From Cavenderia fasciculata (lineage: Eukaryota > Evosea > Eumycetozoa > Acytosteliales > Cavenderiaceae): 64,000 nucleotides of DNA. A program made the translations under genes and the position numbers. The notes beneath the pieces are model-generated. The model did not search any database. It saw nothing but the letters and a program-made list of their open reading frames with translations, and had not been told where the DNA came from. Position 1 is the stretch's first letter, and every line of letters starts with the position of its first letter. Positions 33,691 to 45,925 of the stretch are shown in pieces. The stretch spans positions 1,240,674 through 1,304,673 of the forward strand of contig NW_004457729.1 of assembly GCF_000203815.1 (NCBI RefSeq), given 5' to 3'.

Positions 33691-35587
33691 TTTTAAATAA
33701 ATAGGTATTTTACTCTATCTATCTTTCTATCTATCTATTTATCTTGTATCTATTCTATTCTATTATTACTTTTGAAAGTCAGATTGTAAAGGTATGCTTT
33801 TTGGTTTTTTGATGATTTTAAAACTATAGTGATTCAAACTAGAAATTTAAAAAGAATAATGATGATAATGATGAGGATGAGGATGGATAGTGATGATTCT
33901 TGAAAAATGTATAAGTACTAAGATCAATATAATATAATTGTTGTTGTTGCTGGCTGGCTCATTAATAAGAAGATGGTTGGGGGGGGGGGTGATGATAGTG
34001 GTAGTAAGAGTAGTAGTGGTGAGTGAGTGAGTGAGTTGAGGAGAGGAGTGGTTGAGCGAGTGATAGTTGATACTACGACACTATTTTTTGTTTGACCGCT
34101 ACTACACAATTATATATTTACAGGGAGGTTGATATGATGGTGGTGACTATATGATTGATTGATTGAAGGAATGGTTGAAAATGACAATAACGATGCAAAA
34201 AGAATGTGGAGAGGGATGATTGTGGAAGTGCAAGAGGGAAAGGAATAGGAATAGGAATATATTATATAATTAATATGTGATATGATCTGATTCGATCAAC
34301 GATCATCACATTGTCAATCCATCCAAACAAACAAAACAAACAAACAAGCAACAACCATCAGTTAGGATTAATCCCTTTGATGGAGGTTAGGCAGTGGTTG
34401 ATTGATTGATTGATCTTCCTTCCTTCCCTCCCTCTTTCTTTTGGTGATGGTTGTTTCCATTGTAGTGATCGACTCGTGAGGAGGGTGTTTGTCATATGTG
34501 TCTGTCTAGTAATTACACTTTTAGTTTTATTTGTTGCTCGTTGGTTGTTTTCTGTATTAATAAACAATTATTATTATTATTTGTGTAAAGAGAGTGCACT
34601 AAAAAGAAGAAGAAAGTGTTGTCTCCCTCTCTGTGTCTCTTTCTGCAACTCTATAAGCTTTGTTTTTTGCGACAAACAACATCACGACCACGACCACCCA
34701 CCACAAATTTTAACAACATTGTAAAAGCTATTAATAGCAATCGATTATTCCGTCTCTGTCTATTGTCTCGTCGTTGTTGTTGTTGCTAGTAGAATTACTC
34801 TATCTATCTGCTACTATCTACCATCTATCATATGTATGTTTGTATGTGTCTCACATTCCCACACTGTGAAAATGTACGTTTACAACACAAACACACACAT
34901 GTCTGTCATATCTGTCTGTACCTAGGTTGTGTAAATATTTACTTTTTAGTGTAGTTTGTTGTTGTTGTTGCTTGAGCTCGAGGCTTTGTGTATATATACC
35001 ACTACTAACTAACTAACTACTATTGTACAAATATAATGTTACTACTTGGTTGTTTATAACAATGTGATAAAAAACTATTTTAGTCACGAACAGGTATCAC
35101 TATGTTTTGTCACAACGATGGAAAAAAAAAAAAAAAAAAAAGAGGAGACTCATCCTCCACAAGACAAAGATTTTAAAAGTTCGTTGTCTGTCCTGCGGTT
35201 GGTGATTTTAAAATCATCAATATCGGTTACCTGGCACAGCTGTCAGATATGGTATCATATTAATATATATCCGTGTGTTTATCTCTACTAAAAAAAGACA
35301 GTTGTCTCTTGTTGAAATGAATGAACATCATGATGATGATCATCAGGATGGACAAATTAATATTAAAATTATAATAATATATTTATTAAGATTCGATATT
35401 TTAGATAAAAGAAACTCATTTCATACCCACATCAATCTATCTTTTAACTTTTTTATCAATAAACTATATGAGGGGGCGTTTCCAATACTACTATTTCGAG
35501 GAAGTTTAATTTTTTGCCTTTTTTGAGGGTACTCATTTATATGCACGAGTAGACAATCATTTTTACTTTCATAGGTATAATATAATA
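33691..35587. other. Long intergenic region, no gene seen
   Basis: About 1.9 kb between the divergent TBC gene and the PC4-like gene. It contains many short microsatellites, a 10-base G run near 33976-33985, GAGT repeats and a long A run near 35126-35142. Short frames have repeat-like composition. It presumably carries two promoters; no specific motif was recognised. Confidence 0.45.
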
Positions 35588-35843
35588 ATGGCAAGAACAA
35601 AACAACATGCGAGAAAGGGAGGGGATGGTGTCAAGAAAACACCATTCAAGAAGTACAAGGGTGGTGCTGCTGCTCCTCAAGAAGGTCCCAGTTTTCAAGA
35701 CAACGCAGACAAGTTTATGATATCAAAGCTCAAGGTAGCATCAAGAAGTGTATTTGGTGGTGTCAATAGAGTTGATTTACGTACCGTCTATGAAAATAAA
35801 GAAGGTGCCATAGCCCCAACACAAAAGGGTATGTATATAATGA

Positions 35844-35912
<69 letters not shown>

Positions 35913-36242
35913 CATCTAATCTATCAACAACTTGTTTCTAATCAATATCTTTCTTTCTTTATTTAATTTGATCAAAAAAAAAAAAAAGGTATTTCATTCT
36001 CACTGGAAGAGTGGAATTTAGTGAAACAAAATATCGCCCTTATTGATAGTTGGTTTGCTATGCCAACTGGAGCTTCTACCATTTCAACCACTGCAGCACC
36101 AACAGGTACCTCCACCACCTCCACTACTACTACTCCAAAGGCCAAAAAAGAAACACCAAAGAAATCATCTAAAGATGAAGATGATGAAATGTCTGATGAT
36201 AGTGACGATTCCGAAGATGATGATGAATCTGATGATGAATAA
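35588..36242 (+). CDS. PC4/Sub1-like transcription coactivator with a histone H3-like N terminus
   Basis: Two exons, 35588-35828 and 35989-36242, give 164 residues. Residues 2-10 read ARTKQHARK, eight of nine identical to the histone H3 tail ARTKQTARK, followed by a Lys/Gly-rich stretch. Residues about 38-98 form the PC4 domain: DKFMISKLKVASRSVFGGV, VDLRTVYENKEGAIAPTQKG and, after the splice, ISFSLEEWNLVKQNI. PC4/Sub1 binds single-stranded DNA and supports Pol II transcription. The C terminus is a Thr/Lys linker and an acidic Ser/Asp tail, likely CK2-phosphorylated. In animal PC4 the acidic Ser-rich part lies at the N terminus, so the order is swapped here. The intron carries a long GAAA repeat. 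Confidence 0.88.
35842..35910. repeat. GAAA microsatellite inside the PC4 intron
   Basis: About seventeen GAAA units in the single intron (35829-35988). Confidence 0.95.
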
Positions 36243-36508
36243 ATATTCACCCATCATCTCCAAAGTCACAATCATATTATCATACCAATATATCAATATA
36301 TCATACATACAATACAACACTCCATTATTCATTTGTAAATAAACTAGTAGACAATTTTATTTATTTAATATTTTATATCTTTTTTAAAAAGTAATATTTG
36401 ATTTGATTTGTTTTGTTTTTTGTTTTGATTTAAAAATATGATGATATTATATATTTAATATTGATTGTTTGTTGTTTACTTGATTACTTTGTTTACTATT
36501 GTTTTGAT

Positions 36509-39500
36509 TTAATTTGAAATAACTTTAATTCTTTGTTCAATTAATTTTCTACAAATTGGACAAGTATTGAGATAGTTTGAACAATTTGTGCAAACTACAT
36601 GATGTCCACATGGAACAAACAATATTTCACGATGGAATTCCATGCAAACAACACAGTTGGTTTGTTGACTCATGACATCTCCAATCTTTTGCAACGATGT
36701 GGTGACCAAATTATTGATTTCAAACAATTCGGTGAGGTTGAGTGATCCCAAGAGATCCTTGTCGCAGGTGTACTTCCTCAAGAGTGCTTCCTTGTCTTCG
36801 AGTGTTTTTCGTAGAGTGAGCATCTCTTCTTTGAGTTCGTCTACACCACCCTTCTTTTTGACCATATCCAAATCTTTTTGAAGTTGTTCCTTTTGTTTCT
36901 TGGTGGTAGCGTTTTCCTTTTTCAACGATTCCATGTTTCTGTTGTGTTGTTCGGCCGACTTTCTCATAATCTCTAGCTCCTTTTTTTGGTTTTCCGACTT
37001 TTTCTTTGACTCTTCAAGTGACTTTTTAGCAGTCTCATTACTCTTGTTGAGTTCGTCGATGGCCTTTTGGTGCTTTTCAATGGTCTTTTGAAGTTGTTCT
37101 GTATCCTTTTTTAACTTTTGGTTTAGGTTTCTAGTTTCGGCTTCATTTTCGACCATCTTTTTGTATTCTTCCATTTGTTGATTGTATTTTTCTTGCAACT
37201 TTACAATCTTTGATTCCAAAGTTGCCATTTTCTTTTCAATTTCAACATTATCATGGTGATTATTTTGATTGTTGTTATTATTATTATTGTGATTGTTATT
37301 GTTATTGTTATTAGTTTCTGGTGTTGTTGTTCTTGGTGTTGAGGTTGTTGGTGAAGTTGTAGTTGGTGTAGTAGTTTTGTTGTTGTTAGTGTTATTGTTA
37401 TTATTATTGGTTGAGGCAGCTGGTTTTGAAGAAGATAAAGGAGGAGTTGAAGAAGAATTCTTTACGTCTTTTTGTTCCTTTTCCTTTGTCTTTTGATCTT
37501 TTTTAAAAGCTTCATTTACCTTGTGTGCCATATTAGTGTAGAGATTTTCAAGTGATCTATCTTCATCGATAACGACTGTTTTTCCTCCCGATTTGTTGTT
37601 ATTAGTAGTACCTGGCTTTTTCTTTCTTTTTTTGTTCCCATCGTCATCGTTTTCTTCATTACTATCATCATCAACAAGTGGTGGAACATTTGCATCCATA
37701 ATATCATTTGGATCTGTTGGTTCATCATCAAACATGTGTTGGAATCTAAAAAAGATAAAAGAAAATTAGACAGCTGTCTTTTTTAGTCAGAATAGGATAG
37801 TTTCTGTACTTACGCTGATGTATCTGTAGTAAGTTGGAATTTATCATCTTCATCATTAAATAAACTTGGGATTTCAGATTCCAAAATATAAATCAGCATA
37901 TCTAAGTGTAGAGATTGAAAATAAATAAATAAATAAATAAATAAATTTAACCAAATATTATATTATTTGTTTCTTTCTATTAGATCCAACTTACGAGCAT
38001 AAGAAACATCATTTCTTAATTCAGTTTGAGAATTTAATTTAAATGGTAATCTGTTATCAGATGGTCCAGCAGATGTTAATAAAAGACTATTGAATGTAAC
38101 CTCTTCAACACCATCATGTTGCATTTTAATCCAATGTGGTTGATTTAATGGTCTTGTATAGGTATAATAATTTCCCTTGGTATTATCAAATGAATGTTCA
38201 TGAACCCAAACACTAAAAAAAAGAAAAAAAATAAAAGGTTAGATTTAAATGATTATTATCTATCTATCTTTTTTCTTTTCTTTTCTCTTACCTATAAAGA
38301 ACATAATGACTTTCATTTGATCTATCATCACAATCATCAGAATCTTGACAAATTTGATCAATATAGAAATCCTCTGGGAAAGATATTTCATCAGTTCTTA
38401 TTTGATTTAATTTAGGTGCGCCAGCTCCTTCCTTTTGTTTGGTTTTGGGAAGACTAATAAAAAGAATAGGAGGGAAGATATCCAATTCTCTAATTTGAGG
38501 TGAATATAATTTCAAATATTCAATCAAATCTTTTGATTGTGGATTAGAATCAACCCTAATAACTAAAAATACAAAAAAAGTAAATGAGTAAAGAATATAT
38601 AAATATATATATGTATGTATATATATTTGTTTTCTAATTTGATATATTTACCATTTACTGAATTTTCATTTTCATCCAAGAAATAATAAGTTAATTTTGT
38701 TTTACCCTCTTCTGGAGATGATTCAATGGCTTGACTCAAGGTTTCACTAATGATTTTACCCAAATCTTGAGGATTGATACTGTGGAAATAGGTATAATAT
38801 TTAATGGCTTGCGAGAGTCTGTTTGCGGTGGCAACTCTATTCTTGGAGAGATGATAAAAGATACGTTGTAGTTCGAATGCAATGGTTTGATTGTCCTCTT
38901 TTCCAGTTGGTAGTTCGAGGTAACTTCTACGAAGACTTGGGATCAGGTAGAACGATTGAATGAGTGAAATAAAAGATCGGTCCTTTGTAGTAATCAATTT
39001 GTTGAGTTTATCAATAATCGATACCATATGGTTAGGCTGGGCTACACCCTTTTCAACCACAACATCTACAGATACCGACACCTTGAATTCACCAGTTTGA
39101 TCTACATAGTCTCGAAGGAATTGTTTGATTGGCATAAACTTTTGCCATCCACAATATTGTTGTGTACTTGTAAATTCAAATGATGACACTAAAAATTAAA
39201 GTAGATAGATGGTTAGTGTTTGTTTTAATCAAAAGATGTATGTATTTATGTATGTATCTATTTACTTCTCTTTGCTGTAGGGATTGAACTATCGGCACCT
39301 TCAAGATCAAATGTAAAGTCACACTTTACAGTACGATCGTGTTGAGAGTCGACAGAGATGAGGTATAGAGATACATAGTCATTGTCTTTGTAGTAAAGCC
39401 TTTTAGCTGGAACGTTTGGGTCCTTTTGAACAGTGTCTTCCAACGAGGGAATGATCAATATCTTCCATCGCATATTCAACTTGCGATCAGTGATTACATT

Positions 39501-39611
39501 ACTGACGGCAAACGGTTGTCCATTGTTGAGTATACTAACATACGATTGTGTCCATCTAATCCCTGTAGTTTGTTTAGGATCACAAGGAAACAATGATTCA
39601 CTATTTGTCAT
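36509..39611 (-). CDS. MATH / inactive USP7-like / coiled-coil / RING protein
   Basis: Six minus-strand exons: 39611-39266, 39188-38652, 38562-38292, 38212-37995, 37901-37814 and 37745-36509, giving 898 residues. Residues 1-150 form a MATH-like sandwich. Residues about 160-480 follow the USP7 protease domain: the catalytic-Cys helix position reads RSFISLIQSFYLIPSLRRS (no Cys), ELQRIFYHLSKNRVA matches LQRVFYELQ, the His box reads GNYYTYTR instead of GHYVVYL, and YARHMLIYILES matches AYMLVYIRES. Both catalytic residues therefore appear lost. A Thr/Asn linker and a long coiled coil (about 610-840) lead to a C3HC4 RING at 851-890 (CVVC...PCGHHVVCTNC...CPIC). A ubiquitin ligase that uses a dead USP fold for binding is the likely role. 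Confidence 0.85.
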
Positions 39612-39612
39612 C

Positions 39613-39659
<47 letters not shown>

Positions 39660-40049
39660 GATAACTTTTAATATATATAAATATAAGTTTTATCGTATTT
39701 GTTATATATATTTATATATTTATATAGTTAAAAAGTAGTAGTAGTACCAATAAACAATATTGTTTGTTTTTGTACTTTTCTTTCTTTTCTTTCTTGAAAC
39801 TATTTATATTTATATATATTTATAATCTACTATCTGTACTATCTATCTATCTATCTATCTGTTGTGTGTTAATGAATGAACGACTGACGATTTGCGATCC
39901 TCCAACTACTTAAACTTTTTGCATAATTAATGTGAAGAAAAAAAAAATCAAGAAACATAGGTGAAGATACTGCAAACCCAACCCTTTAATCATCATCATC
40001 ATCCCAACTAGTACTTTACTTGTACTTCTACTCATTCTAGATAAAAGAA
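39612..40049. promoter_or_regulatory. Divergent intergenic promoter region
   Basis: Starts with an ATT repeat (39616-39659), followed by TATATA-rich and CTAT repeats, between the MATH-RING gene (-) and Twinkle (+). No specific motif was recognised. Confidence 0.4.
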
Positions 40050-42413
40050 ATGAATAGAATACCAAAAGCATCAGTCCAATGGTGTTTTAGAATACAACAA
40101 CTACGACAACAATATACGAGTAGATCATCATCGTTTCTTGCTGCCACCACATCTTCACCATCCATTGGAGGAGCATTAAACTACTATTGTTCAAATGCAA
40201 ATACAAAGAATCATCAACATCAACATCAAAAATCACATAGCACTACTACTACTGCTACTACTACTACTCCCAACATTCCATCATCATTTAAAGTAAAGAT
40301 ACCAACTCGTGCATCAAATACTACTTCATCAACAAAACCAAGTACCCCTTCTTCATCATCTACTACGACTACTCCAATAACAAAGCCAACAGTCATTACA
40401 TCTAAACCAATAACAACAACTACAACTTCCAACAACAACAATAATAATAATAATAATAATAATAATACATTGAAAATGAAACAAAACCAATCAAGATGGG
40501 ATGGGTGAATCCTTATTTCAATAATCAACAACAACAATCTAATAGTAATAATCAAACAAAGAAACAAACAACAGAAGAAGATGTTTTAAATTATTTTGAA
40601 CAAAAGAATATTGAACATCGAGTTAGTGGTGGTGAAATTGTTGTAAAGGAATGTCCATTCTGTCCAGACACCAAGGGAAAGACTGATAATATGTGGAAGT
40701 TGTATCTATCAAGAGAAGCATGTACCTATTTCTGTCATCGATGTGCAAACAAGGGATCATGGTATGATTTTAGATTGAATATTGGTGACCCTATTCCAAC
40801 ACAACCAAGTGAAAATGCCATCAACTATGCAACAATGAAAAAAATGGCATCCTATGCTACAGAATTATCAAATCATCAAGATGTATTGTATGTAGTTAAT
40901 AAGTTATTGTTTAAACAAATATATATTTAAATATTTATTTATATTTATTTTATTTGGATGTTAGAACAAAATTAACAGGTAAAGAACAAGGAGAAAGAGG
41001 ATTAGATTTGGATGTATTGAAATACTATCAAGTAGGTGTAACCAATCAAGCATTCTTTGTTGATGATAAATGGGAAGAACATAAGTGTATTACATTCCCA
41101 TGGACATCTGTCGATAGCAAAGGCAGTATTCAAACGTTTAGATGCAAGTTGAGATCTGCTCGCTCCAAAGTACACCAACGTATTGAACCCAAGGGTGGAA
41201 AGTTTGGTTTCTTTGGTTGGCACACGATTCCAGCCGACGCCAAAGAGATTATCATCACCGAGGGAGAGTATGATGCAATGGCAGTATACCAAGCTACCAA
41301 ACGACCAACCATCTCACTTCCAAATGGATGTGCGTCTCTCCCACCAGCACTTGTTCCACAACTCGATCGATTTGAAACCATCTATCTATGGATGGACGAT
41401 GATGTACCGGGACAAGAAGGTGCTAAAAAGTTTGCAAGTATCTTGGGTATTAGTAAAACAAAAATAGTTCACACTAGACAAGGCAAAATTGATGGTCCCA
41501 AAGATGCAAATGATGCTCTATTGATGGGCGCCGATTTAAATGCAATCTTGGAATCATCCACTTCAATCCCACATCAACATATTACAACTTTGGCAGATTT
41601 TACAGCTCAAGTAGAAGTAGAGCAAAATAATAATGCTGATAGTGATGGATTTAAAAATACATTTTTACCAAAGTTGGATGAATCTTTGGGTTTAAAGAAA
41701 AGAGGAAGATTAACTATTATATCTGGTAGCAGTGGAATTGGTAAAACAACTCTTTCTTGTCAATTGTCATTGGATTATTTAATGCAAGGTGTTTCAACAT
41801 TGTGGGCAAGTTTTGAACTTTCAAACAAAAGAATAGTCAATATCTTGTCATCTCAATTTAATCAACTTCAACAACAACAAAAATCAACAACTGAATTTAA
41901 TCAATTACCATTATTCTTTTTGGATTATAAACCACCAACCACTTGGGAACAACTATTGGAAGCAATGACATATGCAGTCGATGTAAACAATGTCAAACAT
42001 GTTGTTTTGGAAAACTTACAAGATCTACTAGGATACAAAGCACTAGGACTAGGTGGTGATAATCTACAAAATGATATTGTCCAAAAACTTCGATTATTTG
42101 CATCATCCAAAAATATTTATATCACTCTTACTGTCAAACCAACAACATCTTCAACTTCAAATTTAACTTTATCCGATATCCCTTTTACATCTGTATTGTA
42201 TCATACATAAATCTAGAAATATCAAAATAATATTTATTATTTACTAATTCATTTATTTATTTATTTTTCTAGAATGCCGATAATGTATTATGTTTAACTT
42301 TAAACAATTTGAATCAATCAAAATATTTAAATATTGAAAAGAGTTTGGAGGGAAAAACAAATTCAATTGAATTGGTACAAAATGATTATTGTTTAAGTCA
42401 ACGACAAGAATAG
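40050..42413 (+). CDS. twnk: Twinkle-type mitochondrial primase-helicase, with an apparent frameshift after the presequence
   Basis: Exons 40050-40887, 40965-42192 and 42273-42413. The N terminus (MNRIPKASVQWCFRIQQLRQ) is a strong mitochondrial targeting sequence, followed by Ser/Thr/Asn linker. That frame stops at 40506-40508; the body continues in the -1 frame, whose first ATG is 40496. The body has a zinc-binding primase module (CPFCPD...CHRC), a TOPRIM core (IIITEGEYDAMAVY, YLWMDDDVPGQ), and a RecA-like helicase with Walker A GSSGIGKTTLS, Walker B region HVVLENLQDLLGY and the end ADNVLCL. Twinkle unwinds mitochondrial DNA at the replication fork. The intact zinc finger and TOPRIM motifs suggest primase activity may persist, unlike in animals. 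The frameshift could be one missing base. Confidence 0.88.
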
Positions 42414-42519
42414 AATAGAACAACTATTTCCCATTCACCGCGCCTGTACAAAAGAAAGAAAAAAATATGGAATATAAAAGATGGAATATATAATATTTAT
42501 AAATTACAATTTCTTTATT

Positions 42520-43718
42520 TTATTTATGATAAAATTGTGATGATGGTGGTGAAGCACCAACATAGGAACCTCCACCTGTGCTACCATAGTACATGTATGG
42601 ATGTGATCTTACACTTGCTGGAAAGTGTCCGGCAGCTGCTGGAGGTCTACCTCCTTGTCCATTCCAAAATTGATTTGGGTTGTAGTACATTGATGGTTGT
42701 TGTGGAAGAACATATGGATTTGGTAGCAATCCCTTCTTTACAGGTGGTGTAGTGTTACTATTATTATTGGTGTTATTGTTATTGACAGCGTTACAGTTGC
42801 TAGTGTTAAGAGGACTATTGACGGTACTATTATTTTGTATTCTTGTACAATCTGGTAATAATGGTGAGCCAACATGTGGTGACTGGATCGACAAGTGTGA
42901 TAAATGGGCAGTCATCTTATTGCCGTTGGCACCTGGTGATGGAGATTGTTCAATAAACATTGGATTTACAAGGTTTGGTGATGAATAATAAAATGATGGT
43001 GCAGAATATGATAATGAATTTCTTTGGATTTCTTGTTGTTGGAATGCTTGTGATTGAGGTGGAGGTGGAATTCCTTCACTTGAATTATTCAATTCCTTTT
43101 TCTTTTGTACTTTTACTAATAGTTTTTGTTTCATTTTAATCTCTCTTTTTAATTTCTAAAAGTAAAATTAATTAATATCTATATATTTTTTCTTTTCTTT
43201 TTTTTTTTTTTAATACATACTTTAATTTTTTTATTAATCTTTTGAGGTTGAGGTTGTGGGGGTTGTTGTTGATCACTTGGAGATTTTTTACAATTTTGAT
43301 TGGATGGTGAATTGGTATTTGATTTAACAATATTGTTGTTTTCCATCATTGGTGGTTCTGGAGAAACATGAGTTAAATCTGGTGTGGCTGAATGCGAACC
43401 TTTGTTTCCATGAATCAGGATAGATAATAATGATCCATTAATGGAAACATTTGGATTGTGTGAATGTGAATGATGATGTTGATTATCGGATGTTGAATGA
43501 GATGAAAGTTCATGTGACAAGGAATTAATATGGGGCAACTCACAACCGTTGGCCAGCATGTGAGATGGTGAAGATGAAAGGAAATTGGGTGAATTTAATT
43601 TAAGGGAACTGTCAAATTCCATACATGGTGTAACTTGTTCATCACCATTCTTTTTTAAAAATATATCTTCCATTTGATGATTATTTCTATATTGAGGGAT
43701 TTCCAATAGTAAATCCAT
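42520..43718 (-). CDS. Low-complexity protein of unknown function
   Basis: Two minus-strand exons, 43718-43221 and 43155-42520, give 377 residues. The sequence is rich in Asn, Pro, Ser, His and Gln. A basic helix (KKIKKLKREIKMKQKLLVKVQKKKE in outline, residues about 158-185) spans the splice and could form a short coiled coil or bind nucleic acid. The C terminus is Gly/Tyr/Pro-rich (PYMYYGSTGGGSYVG). No domain is recognised; the composition recalls nuclear regulators. It is convergent with Twinkle, 106 bases apart. Confidence 0.65.
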
Positions 43719-44657
43719 TTTTAAAAGTATATAATAATAATTGGAATGAAATGAAATTGGAATGTAATGTTTAAATAATAAAGGTTTTAAATTTGTTTTT
43801 TTTTGAAAGTAATAATAATTTAAATTTTTAAAAAAGAATAATTCTTATTCTTATTCTATTTTGAGTGACAATGTTTTTGGGGACAGAGTATATGTTGGGT
43901 GATGATTTTCTATATAGTTGTACTAGTTTGAGAATTCTTTTACTCTCAGATATTGGGATGTACTGTAAAGGAAACAAAACAGATGTTGGCTTGACCAGAG
44001 TTCCAGATCAAGATGTTTAAACCTGTCTAAATTAAAAAATTGTCGCATTTCCTCCTTTTCATTGATAATTATCTGAACAATAGTATCAAAACAGTGTGTG
44101 GGAAAGATGAATTGTCAACCCCATACATCTCCCCCCTCCAACAATTATTTTTTTATTATTCCTTCCTTCCTTCAAACACAAAATGCGAATTGTGAGAATT
44201 AAAAAAAAAGTATTACAATTGTAAAAAGGGTAGGGAGAAAGATGTAACATCGTAGTTTGAACCAGTGCAATATTGTTCAAAATGTAAATTTGGAAATGGA
44301 GGTTCAATAAATCATAATAATAATAACATTATTCTGTTCATCCAATTTTAAAAAAAAGAAAAAAAAAGGATGGAGAATTTGTGAATAATCTAAATATTTC
44401 CAATGGAGAATTAATTAATTCTGGGTCCAATGATCTTGATAAATTTCCCAATTGTGTAAACAAGAAGAAGAGGAAGAAGAAGATGATGATGGAAGGTTGG
44501 TAATATTTAAATATTGCGTTTAGTTAAAAAAATACCAGCAGTCCTAGGTTTGTGTTTGCATTTCCATTATATAACATGTTATTCCATCATTATTATTATT
44601 ACTTTATCCACTTTTACCTCTACTACTGACTACTGACTATTATTATTATTATTATTA
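43719..44657. other. Intergenic region, no gene seen
   Basis: AT-rich spacer upstream of the low-complexity gene and downstream of the tyrosine phosphatase (both minus strand). Contains A runs and an ATT repeat ending close to the phosphatase stop codon. Confidence 0.4.
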
Positions 44658-45925
44658 TTAATTTATTGAATATGAAAGTGATCTTTCCTTTCTACCCTTT
44701 CTTAATTGTTCCATACTGGTACCCTCAGCAATGGCAGAGTAACAAAATCTGTACTGTTCTTTGGTTTGAACCATTCCAGGTCTCTGAGTTCTAAAGTTTG
44801 TAATTATTTTTGGGATATTAAGGGTGTACTGCTCATTTTTCAATTCATTTTTATAATTGGTAACAACAGAATGAATAACACAAAAAGTTCCTGATCTTCC
44901 AATTCCAGCTCTAAATAGTAGTAGTAATATTGACAATTTTGGTGTTAATGATGATGATTTTAGAGAAACCTTTCTTCTTTTTGCTACACTTGATATACAT
45001 ACGAACAATGAACAATGATTGGACCAGTTTTATCTTCTTTTTCAACGGCTTGTATTAAATTTAAAAAACCTTTGATAGAGACTGGAGTACCGTGATCTGG
45101 CCATGAAATGTATTGAAAGTGGACCAATTTTCTTTTTTCGTTTGTCTTTAGATTTACAAGGGTGAAAATTCTTTGAATCATATCCTGCAATGCAATGTGT
45201 GTCTCATAAATTAATCGAATGTGGCCATAGTCATGTGAATCTTGGTCGACCCAGTATCTGTCGCATTTCTTTTTCGAATTCTCCTCTTCTCTGGTCAACA
45301 TGACTATGACGTTGCTCTTGCACTCCCAAACCATTCTCCAAAAATCATTAAACGTATTCTCGAGTGGTCCCTGCGTACAAATATATCTTTGTTTGCCAGC
45401 TGGATCATTTATATAGCTGGCATTTATATAATCTGAATCATGATCATCTGGTTCTAATACTAATGGTACTCTATATTGTTCAGCTAGAATTAAAAAAAAG
45501 AAAATTAAATAATAGAGGTTAATCAATGCAACAAGTAGGTATATCAAATATTTAGTAAACTAAACTATTATTTGGGTGACTTGAAAGACTTACGAGGTAA
45601 AACATTACTATATCGATTCTTTAATTTATTCTCATCTTTTAAAGCTGTCTTGAAATCACCATGTAATATGTCCTTTTCCGTTTTCTTTTCAATATACTAA
45701 ATTAAAGTAATAAATGATGAAGAAGAAGAAGAAGAAGAAGAATATAAAGAATATTTATATTTTTAATAGGTAGATCTTAATTTTGGTTGTTGAATCGATT
45801 GACCAACGATAATTATAATTTCTACATACACTGAATTCCTTTTCTACACCATGGTTATAGACAAACTTGTTAATGTGATCTCTTAAATTAGATGGCTTAA
45901 TATCAAATACACTGATATCATCCAT
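44658..45925 (-). CDS. Classical protein tyrosine phosphatase
   Basis: Four minus-strand exons: 45925-45830, 45696-45594, 45483-45003 and 44910-44658, giving 310 residues, essentially one PTP catalytic domain. Seen in order: the pTyr loop KNRYSNVLP at the end of exon 2, DYINASYINDPAGKQRYICT, WRMVWECKSNVIVMLT, the WPD loop YISWPDHGTP, the signature HCSAGIGRSGTF with catalytic Cys at residue 226 (split by the last intron), and the Q loop MVQTKEQYRFCY. All catalytic residues are present, so it should be active on phosphotyrosine in the cytosol. No targeting domain or membrane segment is visible. It is shorter than the described Dictyostelium PTP1-3, so I give no symbol. Confidence 0.93.
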
